Source: Amphritea sp. (GTDB lineage Bacteria > Pseudomonadota > Gammaproteobacteria > Pseudomonadales > Balneatricaceae). From it: a stretch of 8,017 nucleotides of DNA. Under the pieces are notes generated by a model that made no database searches, was not told the origin of the DNA, and saw only the letters and a program-made list of their open reading frames with translations. Both the position numbers and the translations under genes were made by a program. The stretch spans positions 1 through 8,017 of the forward strand of contig JAGPUU010000014.1 in NCBI GenBank assembly GCA_018067325.1, given 5' to 3'. Position 1 is the stretch's first letter, and every line of letters begins with the position of its first letter. Positions 1-5,194 of this stretch are shown here, piece after piece.

Positions 1-48
1 TCGGAAGAGTTTAAAGAAACCGGTGCAGAAATCTATCATAAGGTGTAA
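1..48 (+). CDS. 3' end of an unidentified gene (partial)
   Basis: Frame 1 is open from the window edge to a TAA at 46-48 and gives the 15-residue tail SEEFKETGAEIYHKV. The mixed charged/hydrophobic composition looks like a real protein C-terminus. The other two forward frames give a very basic tail ending at 57 or an early stop. A strong terminator begins 24 bases after this stop, as expected at the end of a transcription unit. The fragment is too short for me to assign a family, so no function is proposed. Confidence 0.5.
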   Translation, partial: SEEFKETGAEIYHKV

Positions 49-71
49 ACCTTAGGGGTATTCTTACTAAC

Positions 72-101
72 AAAAAAGCCGCTTTAATTAGCGGCTTTTT
101 T
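72..101. terminator. Rho-independent terminator, probably bidirectional
   Basis: A perfect 12-bp stem (72-83 with 90-101) encloses a 6-base loop. It has a GCCGC core flanked by A6 on the left and T6 on the right, so it reads as a terminator with a U-tract on either strand. It lies between the rightward gene ending at 48 and the leftward gene ending at 123, and can serve both. Confidence 0.92.
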
Positions 102-122
102 GTGGACGCTTGCATTTCAGGC

Positions 123-647
123 TTAGCTCTTTATCTGTTTCAGAATCTGTTCAAAAACATGCAAATGGTTTGCCATATTTTCCGGCAATGTTTCAGTCAG
201 CAGGCCGCCAAGTTGATCTGCGGCACCCACCATCATCAGATTGTCTGCCATCGCAAAGGATTCAATGCTAAATCCGTCGGCATCGCTAGTTGTTCCTTCG
301 ACTCTATCAGAATAGACACGACCATCTAGGCTATAACCCCAGATCGGTTTTTTAAGTGCGGTTATATAACCCATTTCAAAGGCGGTGCCTACGTCCATGC
401 TGGGGCCTCGAAAAGGAGTCATATTAGCAATGATCAGATCGCAACTGTCCATCAGGCTGATGTTGGCTTGAAAGATGGCAAGACCTGCTTCGAAGGGTGA
501 TAGCTCTGACAGATCCAGTTCGGTATCCAGCGGAAAATGTCCTGAAAAACCGTATTGCTGGCAAAGTTTTTTCTTTGCGGCGCCTAGTTCATCAGCGTTA
601 GGCCAGAATACATCGGGGCCAGCTAGATAGACGGATCGCTGCGCCAT
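123..647 (-). CDS. Nucleoside 2-deoxyribosyltransferase-like protein
   Basis: This 174-residue protein has the hallmarks of the nucleoside 2-deoxyribosyltransferase family. There is an N-terminal beta strand with YLAGP (residues 8-11), an Asp in CDLIIANMTP (D70), and the signature PFRGPSMDVGTAFEMGY (78-94), in which E91 matches the nucleophilic Glu that takes up the deoxyribosyl group. Known members move 2-deoxyribose between bases in purine/pyrimidine salvage, or hydrolyse modified deoxynucleotides, in the cytoplasm. Substrate is not decidable here. Length is close to the roughly 150-170 usual for the family. The ATG (645-647) lies one base after the stop of the upstream gene (TAATATG), with GGAAGAG just before it inside that gene's last codons, so translation is probably coupled. 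The shared terminator at 72-101 ends the unit. Confidence 0.85.
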   Translation of the reverse strand: MAQRSVYLAGPDVFWPNADELGAAKKKLCQQYGFSGHFPLDTELDLSELSPFEAGLAIFQANISLMDSCDLIIANMTPFRGPSMDVGTAFEMGYITALKKPIWGYSLDGRVYSDRVEGTTSDADGFSIESFAMADNLMMVGAADQLGGLLTETLPENMANHLHVFEQILKQIKS

Positions 648-648
648 A

Positions 649-912
649 TTACTCTTCCAGCAGCGGGTGGTCTTTGGGTAGCTGACGGCTAATCCATAGC
701 GCCAGTTTGTGTTTCATGTTGGGTTCGTTATCTTCACCTTTAGCCAGTGGCTGAATTAGTTTGTCCAAGACTAAAAGGAGGTAGATCGCTTTTATTTTAT
801 CACTAGCGCTATCGGTAGCTTCAATTTGACCTGCGCCTCGGGTTGTCATATACACACCGCCAATACGGATCGCTTCTTTTACCAATTCAGCTTCATGCTT
901 AATCTTTTTCAT
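649..912 (-). CDS. Small DUF5062-like protein
   Basis: An 87-residue soluble protein starting MKKIKHEAELVKEAIRIGG, with a C-terminus KHKLALWISRQLPKDHPLL. That pattern I associate with the DUF5062 family of marine gammaproteobacteria; this is from memory and the family name is moderately certain. No function is known to me. The sequence is mostly helical with no signal peptide or membrane segment. The chosen start is the ATG at 910-912, preceded by GGAG at a 6-base gap. An in-frame TTG 12 bases upstream is the edge of that ribosome binding site, not a start. It is first in a two-gene unit, its stop one base from the next ATG. Confidence 0.8.
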   Translation of the reverse strand: MKKIKHEAELVKEAIRIGGVYMTTRGAGQIEATDSASDKIKAIYLLLVLDKLIQPLAKGEDNEPNMKHKLALWISRQLPKDHPLLEE

Positions 913-950
913 CGTATTCTCCAACAGTATTGATATGGATATTTTCTGCC

Positions 951-980
951 ACTATCGCATAGCTGCCGGATCGAGGTAAA
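951..980 (-). promoter_or_regulatory. Possible sigma70 promoter for the DUF5062 / deoxyribosyltransferase unit
   Basis: On the minus strand TTTACC (975-980) is followed after 18 bases by GATAGT (951-956), each matching 4 of 6 consensus positions. Transcription would start near 944, leaving a leader of about 30 bases. Both boxes are mediocre. The -35 box falls inside one arm of the inverted repeat at 975-1001, so a bound protein or RNA structure there could affect initiation. Confidence 0.28.
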
Positions 981-1025
981 TATATTAAATAAGAATTTAC
1001 CGGGATGCCTGAATCGTCCCGGTAA
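975..1025 (-). terminator. Overlapping inverted repeats; possible terminator or attenuator-like element
   Basis: Two stems compete for one segment. TTACCGGGA (997-1005) pairs perfectly with TCCCGGTAA (1017-1025), 9 bp with an 11-base loop. GGTAAAT (975-981) pairs perfectly with ATTTACC (995-1001), 7 bp with a 13-base loop. Read leftward, the 9-bp stem is followed by ATTCTTATTT, a loose U-rich tail, so the simplest reading is a weak terminator for the YbaK-like gene ending at 1069. The mutually exclusive pairing also fits an attenuator or an operator. A third short stem (1042-1048 with 1065-1071) overlaps that gene's stop codon. Confidence 0.45.
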
Positions 1026-1068
1026 TTAGGAGATGTTTACTTAAGGAAAGGACTCGTTTTGAACTTCC

Positions 1069-1533
1069 TTAGTGGCTGATCATGCCATGGGGCTTATCTG
1101 ACATGACCTGTTTAAAGGTTGATTGTGAAAAGCAGAGCAGATCCTCGTGATCACCTGCTTCCATGTAGCAATCAGGTTCTTCTGCAAGGTGATCGTCCCA
1201 GATCACTTGCATGTTATATGCCTGGCCTAATGCAGGGACAGCGCCTTTGTTACAGTCGCGAAACAGAATTTTCACGTCCCTTTGAGCTGCCGGAGAAAAG
1301 ACTCGCCCCATCTGTCGGTTGATCGCTTGAAGATCGACTCGCCGGTCAGACGGAACTACTGCCATCATGAAGCCTTCATCATCTCTGAGAACTACACCTT
1401 TGGCCATTCGGCGGGCAGGCACATGAGCGGAGATAGCAGTACTGAGAGAGGTTTCTCTATAGGGGTGGCGAATCAGGCGATAGGGAATATCACCCCGGTT
1501 GAGATAATTTTGTAGAGTGGGAGATACAGACAT
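1069..1533 (-). CDS. YbaK/EbsC-family aminoacyl-tRNA deacylase
   Basis: A 154-residue single-domain protein of the YbaK/ProX editing family, which hydrolyses mischarged aminoacyl-tRNA (Cys-, Ala- or other tRNAs, depending on subgroup) in trans in the cytoplasm. Evidence is MAKGVVLR (43-50), whose K45 matches the conserved lysine of the editing pocket, the strand MMAVVPSDRRVD (56-67), the GAVPALGQAY loop (97-106) and a C-terminal AGDHEDLL (126-133) in place of the usual Gly-rich segment. Length is typical for stand-alone members. The ATG at 1531-1533 has a near-perfect AGGAGGT (1541-1547) 7 bases upstream. It is transcribed alone and divergently from gloC. The specific tRNA substrate cannot be inferred. 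Confidence 0.85.
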   Translation of the reverse strand: MSVSPTLQNYLNRGDIPYRLIRHPYRETSLSTAISAHVPARRMAKGVVLRDDEGFMMAVVPSDRRVDLQAINRQMGRVFSPAAQRDVKILFRDCNKGAVPALGQAYNMQVIWDDHLAEEPDCYMEAGDHEDLLCFSQSTFKQVMSDKPHGMISH

Positions 1534-1547
1534 CTTTAAAACCTCCT

Positions 1548-1563
1548 GACAGTAGTTACTGTC
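1548..1563. promoter_or_regulatory. Palindrome abutting the YbaK-like ribosome binding site
   Basis: GACAGTAGTTACTGTC is a perfect 7-bp inverted repeat with a 2-base centre. It touches the Shine-Dalgarno AGGAGGT (1541-1547) with no gap. In RNA it would form a 6-bp hairpin with a four-base loop just upstream of the ribosome site. As DNA it could be a dimeric repressor operator in the divergent region shared with gloC. No regulator is identifiable. Confidence 0.45.
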
Positions 1564-1602
1564 TGTCCTGGAGTCTGTTGCAAGGTGTTACATACTGGCA
1601 TA

Positions 1603-1631
1603 TCGAAGGATAGCTCAGAAATAGGTATACT
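1603..1631 (+). promoter_or_regulatory. Candidate promoter of gloC
   Basis: TATACT (1626-1631) is a good -10 box. The hexamer 17 bases upstream, TCGAAG (1603-1608), is a poor -35. Transcription would begin near 1638, giving a leader of about 27 bases before the ATG at 1665. The call rests mainly on the -10 box and its position in a divergent intergenic region. Confidence 0.42.
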
Positions 1632-1664
1632 GCGGGATCAGTTTTCAACTACCTCGGCGTCACT

Positions 1665-2306
1665 ATGAAATACAATATCATTCCGGTTACCCCTTTCCAG
1701 CAGAACTGCACTTTGTTGTGGTGTGAGCAGAGTAAAAAAGCGGCGGTGGTGGATCCCGGTGGTGACGTTGATAAGGTCTTGGCTAAGCTTGCAGAGCTTG
1801 GACTCGAACTGGAAAAAATTCTCCTGACCCATGCGCATATTGATCATGCGGGGGGCACGGCAGAGTTGGCTAAACAAACAGGTGTGCCGATTGAAGGGCC
1901 CCACATCGGCGATAAGTTTTGGATCGATGGTTTGTCGCAGCAAAGCCAGATGTTCGGTTTTCCACAGGTAGAGATGTTTATCCCTGATCGCTGGCTGGAA
2001 GATGGTGATAGGGTGACCGTGGGCAACGAGACCCTTGAGATTCTTCATTGTCCCGGGCACACACCGGGACATGTGGTATTTTACAGTCCTGAAAGCCAGC
2101 TGGCTCAAGTGGGTGATGTACTGTTTCAGGGATCTATTGGCCGTACTGACTTTCCACAGGGTGATCATGCAACGTTGATCAGCTCAATCCGTGAAAAACT
2201 ATTTCCCCTCGGGGATGAGGTTGCTTTTATTCCAGGCCACGGCCCGATGTCTACATTAGGCCATGAGCGCCAAACTAACCCTTTTGTCAGTGACTCTAGA
2301 GGTTAA
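1665..2306 (+). CDS. gloC: Hydroxyacylglutathione hydrolase GloC (YcbL-type glyoxalase II)
   Basis: A 213-residue metallo-beta-lactamase-fold hydrolase that closely resembles E. coli GloC (YcbL) throughout, from MKYNIIPVTPFQQNC to the C-terminal FIPGHGPMSTLG. It hydrolyses S-D-lactoylglutathione to D-lactate and glutathione, the second step of methylglyoxal detoxification, in the cytoplasm. Metal ligands are visible: THAHIDH (55-61), H132 in CPGHTPGH, D151 in VGDVLF and H192 in PGHG. Length matches the 215-residue E. coli protein, and there is no long C-terminal substrate domain of the GloB type. The ATG is fixed by homology, although no clear Shine-Dalgarno precedes it. Its TAA overlaps the opposite-strand stop of the DUF502 gene. 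Confidence 0.93.
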   Translation: MKYNIIPVTPFQQNCTLLWCEQSKKAAVVDPGGDVDKVLAKLAELGLELEKILLTHAHIDHAGGTAELAKQTGVPIEGPHIGDKFWIDGLSQQSQMFGFPQVEMFIPDRWLEDGDRVTVGNETLEILHCPGHTPGHVVFYSPESQLAQVGDVLFQGSIGRTDFPQGDHATLISSIREKLFPLGDEVAFIPGHGPMSTLGHERQTNPFVSDSRG

Positions 2307-2914
2307 GCGTTGTCACTGTCAGTGGTGGTGGATACGCCACCACTGACAATAAAGGTAGTGACCTTCCCTGCGCTCACATCCAGAGGGATTACCTGATCTC
2401 TGGGGACGATAATCAGGTTTCCGGAAAAGTTGTATGAATCCGGCAGATAGACAGATACATCCTCGCTGAGCCCAAATCCATTAAGATCCTCGCATGTTAG
2501 AAAGCCCATGACTTTGATGCTTCTTTCTCTGTTCAGATAAACCAATACTGGCTTATCAAAGCTTTTTTGGTCACCCAGTAACGCCTGAAATAGATCTTTC
2601 AGAGAGTTATAGAGTAGCTTTACCACTGGAATCCGTTCCATCAGCGAGCCAATTATGTTCATCATGAAACGGGTTAGATAAAGTGAGCCGGCGATGCCTG
2701 TGAGGATAATAATAGCGACAGTCAGCAAGATGCCCAACAGGGTTTCTATCAACCCGGGATGGAGGCCCTGAATGAAATAACCAATCAACGAACCGACAGC
2801 GGAGAACAGTGTTTCATCCAGCGCGGTAAAAATCAGGAAGACCAGATAGATGGTCAGCACAAAAGGAAGCAGCAGAAGTAATCCTTGAAAGAAAAAACGC
2901 AATAATGTCTTCAT
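2303..2914 (-). CDS. DUF502-family inner-membrane protein
   Basis: A 203-residue protein with two clear hydrophobic segments (about residues 8-30 and 58-80). A conserved amphipathic stretch follows, RIPVVKLLYNSLKDLFQAL (94-112), then a soluble beta-rich C-terminal domain with VYLPDSYNFSGNLIIVP (155-171) and FIVSGGVSTT (188-197). This order is the DUF502 family, whose function in bacteria is not established. Plant relatives (LCV/COV1-like) are linked to membrane trafficking; that is family knowledge only. The ATG at 2912-2914 has AGGAAA about 7 bases upstream. The last 12 codons contain a strong hairpin (2317-2348), and the stop shares TTAA with gloC. Confidence 0.88.
   Translation of the reverse strand: MKTLLRFFFQGLLLLLPFVLTIYLVFLIFTALDETLFSAVGSLIGYFIQGLHPGLIETLLGILLTVAIIILTGIAGSLYLTRFMMNIIGSLMERIPVVKLLYNSLKDLFQALLGDQKSFDKPVLVYLNRERSIKVMGFLTCEDLNGFGLSEDVSVYLPDSYNFSGNLIIVPRDQVIPLDVSAGKVTTFIVSGGVSTTTDSDNA
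2317..2348. repeat. 12-bp perfect inverted repeat at the gloC / DUF502 tail-to-tail junction
   Basis: TGTCAGTGGTGG (2317-2328) pairs perfectly with CCACCACTGACA (2337-2348) around an 8-base loop. It starts 11 bases after the gloC stop and lies inside the last codons of the DUF502 gene. No T-run follows on either strand, so it is not a classical Rho-independent terminator. It may cap the gloC mRNA 3' end or act with Rho. Confidence 0.7.
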
Positions 2915-2958
2915 GAAAAAATTTCCTGTTGAAACCCAGTAGTAACGGGTGGTTTAAC

Positions 2959-2964
2959 TATAAT
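2959..2964 (+). promoter_or_regulatory. -10 box for the small gene at 2998
   Basis: A consensus TATAAT is placed so that transcription would start near 2971, 27 bases before the ATG at 2998. No good -35 lies at 16-18 bases. TTGAAA (2929-2934) is too far upstream. The same AT-rich stretch reads TATAGT on the other strand (2957-2962) and could also serve the divergent DUF502 gene. Confidence 0.5.
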
Positions 2965-2997
2965 TATCCCATGCCCAAATGATCTGGGAGGTGATTG

Positions 2998-3234
2998 ATG
3001 AATCAGATAAACTATGGAAACTACCGCATTACCGCCATGGTGAAGAATATAGGCCATAATCGCTGGATGCTGGAGCCTAAAATTTATCATAAGGATCTTA
3101 AAGATACGATTTTCCATAATGCCGGGGATCTGGAGCAGGTTCCGGAGAACCAGGTGGTCGCGAAATCTGAAGAGGAAGCGATAAGCCAGTGTTTTGAACT
3201 GGGTAAGTTGGTGATTGACGCAGACCTGCATTAA
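2998..3234 (+). CDS. Small protein of unknown function (78 residues)
   Basis: I do not recognise a named family. The 78-residue product is soluble, with no signal or membrane segment. The N-terminal half looks beta-rich (YRITAMVKNIGHNRWMLEP, residues 9-27). An acidic helix follows near the C-terminus, KSEEEAISQCFELGKLVID (57-75). The start is the ATG at 2998, six bases after GGAGG (2987-2991), and a TATAAT lies at 2959. An in-frame TTG at 2995 is part of the spacer. Codon use resembles its neighbours. Its TAA overlaps the zapE stop on the other strand. The strong translation signal and promoter make it very likely a real gene, despite a fully open antisense frame. Confidence 0.78.
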   Translation: MNQINYGNYRITAMVKNIGHNRWMLEPKIYHKDLKDTIFHNAGDLEQVPENQVVAKSEEEAISQCFELGKLVIDADLH

Positions 3235-4352
3235 ATTTCTATTTTCCGCTGCTGGTATTCCAGTGACTGCATCTCTGTAAGGCGGCTGAAGGTACGGGCG
3301 AATTCAAAGGTCAGGCTGCCTTCATGATAAATATGTTCCAATGGCACCTCAATACTGAGGAATAGATTTACACCCCGGTCATATAGTTCGTCCACTAAAC
3401 TGATGAAGCGTCTGGCTGGATCATCCATATTGCCCAGTAATACTTGCCGCTCTCCTGCTTTTACTGCATGGCTTCCATCTTCTGTTCCTCGGGCTTTAAT
3501 CTGTTCGCGGGCACGACTCCCAAGCTGTGGCACCTGGCTGACAAAAATATGACCGAAACGGTTAGCTAGGTCTATGTAATCCAGTTGACTGCGGGCACCC
3601 ATGCAAAGATGTTCAAAATCAAACCAGATACAGTCTGAGCTGATGGCTTTAACCGGTATTGGCCGTTGCATGACTGAGACAATATCATGGGAAGGCTCGG
3701 TGTTACTTATTGACTGATAATGCTGTGCCAGTTTCTCCTCTTCATGAAAAATACAAGGCGCAGGTGTGAGTGTTCGTAATCGGTGGTCAGTGTTGCCGGT
3801 AAGATTAAATACCTGCATCTGTTGATTGATCGTAGCAGTAATCGGTTTAACTCTGTCTTCAAATAGCGGGTCTTTGCAGAGATTCTCCGGGGGTCGGTTT
3901 GAGGTGGTGATAAGAATCACCCCATGACGTAGAAGTCCGTTAATCAGTTTGCCCAGAATCATCGCGTCAGCAATGTCATTTAGGAAAAATTCATCAAAAC
4001 AGATGAGTTTATACTGCTTAGCAAGTTGGGCCGATATCAATTCAACCGGATCTGCTTGTCCCTGGAGCTGTCGAAGTTGCTGGTGGATCTGCGCCATAAA
4101 TCGATGAAAGTGTAATCTTAAGCTGGTTTCATCTGGTAGATGGAAAAACAACAGATCCATTAAAAAGGTTTTGCCTCGTCCGACCGGCCCCCAAATGTAA
4201 ATACCAGGTTTTTTTACCAGATGACTGCTTTTGTCTTGCAGTGCTTGGTATATAAGGTTGAGGTCAGTTGCCAGTGTTAACTGATCAGGGTCGGCTTGAT
4301 ACCCCTTTGCACTGATTTCTCTGTGATAGATCTCGATAAAATTAGGATGCAT
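3231..4352 (-). CDS. zapE: ZapE / AFG1-like ATPase
   Basis: A 373-residue P-loop ATPase of the AFG1/ZapE family, close in length to E. coli ZapE (375). Motifs in order are Walker A GPVGRGKT (55-62), Walker B LICFDEF (116-122), sensor-1-like TTSNRPP (149-155), and the family C-terminal region with FEHLCMGARSQLDYIDLA and FISLVDELYD. ZapE is known in E. coli as an FtsZ-interacting ATPase that modulates the Z-ring; the mitochondrial AFG1 relative acts in protein quality control. It is cytoplasmic or membrane-peripheral. The start is the ATG at 4350-4352, with only a weak GGAA upstream. It is transcribed alone, divergently from the lipoate-ligase-like gene, and ends on a TTAA shared with the 78-residue gene. 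Confidence 0.93.
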   Translation of the reverse strand: MHPNFIEIYHREISAKGYQADPDQLTLATDLNLIYQALQDKSSHLVKKPGIYIWGPVGRGKTFLMDLLFFHLPDETSLRLHFHRFMAQIHQQLRQLQGQADPVELISAQLAKQYKLICFDEFFLNDIADAMILGKLINGLLRHGVILITTSNRPPENLCKDPLFEDRVKPITATINQQMQVFNLTGNTDHRLRTLTPAPCIFHEEEKLAQHYQSISNTEPSHDIVSVMQRPIPVKAISSDCIWFDFEHLCMGARSQLDYIDLANRFGHIFVSQVPQLGSRAREQIKARGTEDGSHAVKAGERQVLLGNMDDPARRFISLVDELYDRGVNLFLSIEVPLEHIYHEGSLTFEFARTFSRLTEMQSLEYQQRKIEI

Positions 4353-4381
4353 CGCACATATTCCGATTTCGACTGCCGCAT

Positions 4382-4387
4382 GATAAT
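4382..4387 (+). promoter_or_regulatory. Possible -10 box in the zapE / lipoate-gene divergent spacer
   Basis: GATAAT lies 58 bases before the ATG of the rightward gene, in a 92-base divergent spacer. No convincing -35 is seen at 16-18 bases. This is the best -10-like hexamer in the spacer; no other regulatory structure stands out. Confidence 0.25.
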
Positions 4388-4444
4388 AGTTTTCCCCGGC
4401 ATAGGGATAGGTTAATCTTCCTGCCTCTGACCCAGGAGTGAGTA

Positions 4445-5170
4445 ATGGTAATTAAACCTCTGCCGTTGGTTGTCGGCTCAATGCCCGATGAACAGCAGCG
4501 TATCAGTGAAATCCTTGAAACCGGAGTTGAAACTCCGCAAGTGTTATTTTGGCAATATGATCAGGCAGCCGTCATTATGGGGTGCTCACAGCGGCCAGAT
4601 GAGGAGCAGACTCAGCGTTCCCTGCAGGCAGGCTTTCCTATACTGCGGCGTCGTTCGGGTGGCGGTGCAGTATTAGCCGGACCCTGGATGCTAAGTGTGA
4701 CTGTTTTTATACCGCCGGATCATCCTGTAGCGGAACAAAATATTATTGAAATTTTCAGTTGGCTGGAGCAGATTTGGATCGATACTTTGCTGTCATGCGG
4801 GGTTCCTTGTAAAGGCGTTGATCAGCAGATGATTGATCGGTCGAAGGTGGTCAGCCAGGAGCAAGATCTAAAATGGGCGTGTTACGCCTCGCTCTCCCAT
4901 GGGGAAATTGTCAGTGAGGATGGCCGAAAGTTGGTGGGCTTAGCTCAGATTCGTAAACGTAAAGGTGTTGCTTTAGTCAGTGGGCTGCATCTCTACCCAT
5001 GTGATTGGAATGCACTCAGCAGTATTGTCGTGGGTGGTCCGGAGCAGGGCGCATCATTACTAGCGCTGAATAGTGATGCGAATAGCCTCTCTGGTATCAG
5101 TTCAGAGCAGTTGCTGCCTGAACTGATACAGGCTTTTATTAAGAGTTTGCCCGCTGAATTTAACGGTTAG
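4445..5170 (+). CDS. Lipoate-protein ligase / octanoyltransferase-like protein (BPL/LplA/LipB fold)
   Basis: A 241-residue cytoplasmic protein of the biotin/lipoate transferase fold, which attaches lipoate or octanoate to carrier domains such as those of 2-oxoacid dehydrogenases and GcvH. The lipoyl-binding signature RRRSGGGAV (68-76) is clear. A second motif, WACYASLSHGEIV (144-156) followed by GRKLVGLAQIRKR (160-172), supplies the conserved lysine K162. C146 sits where LipM/LipL-type octanoyltransferases carry their acyl-accepting cysteine, so transferase activity is as possible as ATP-dependent ligation. At 241 residues it lacks the accessory C-terminal domain of E. coli LplA. The ATG has AGGAG (4434-4438) six bases upstream. 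It converges on pfkA across a 24-base gap without a clear terminator. Confidence 0.8.
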   Translation: MVIKPLPLVVGSMPDEQQRISEILETGVETPQVLFWQYDQAAVIMGCSQRPDEEQTQRSLQAGFPILRRRSGGGAVLAGPWMLSVTVFIPPDHPVAEQNIIEIFSWLEQIWIDTLLSCGVPCKGVDQQMIDRSKVVSQEQDLKWACYASLSHGEIVSEDGRKLVGLAQIRKRKGVALVSGLHLYPCDWNALSSIVVGGPEQGASLLALNSDANSLSGISSEQLLPELIQAFIKSLPAEFNG

Positions 5171-5194
5171 TTCTAAACTCTCAGAATTTGTCCT

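Noticed and set aside
913..924. TTG at 922-924 as an upstream start for the DUF5062-like gene
   Set aside because: This TTG is the edge of the TTGGAG ribosome site for the ATG at 910-912, and the four extra residues have no site of their own.
1638..2168. Leftward 176-codon open frame opposite gloC
   Set aside because: It is fully antisense to a confidently identified gene and its product has no recognisable motif. It is a mirror of gloC codon bias.
2995..2997. TTG start one codon before the 78-residue gene
   Set aside because: The ATG at 2998 is at the ideal distance from GGAGG; the TTG is only spacer.
5171..5194. Terminator between the lipoate-ligase-like gene and pfkA
   Set aside because: Only a 4-bp TTCT/AGAA pairing is visible and there is no T-run, so it is too weak to call.
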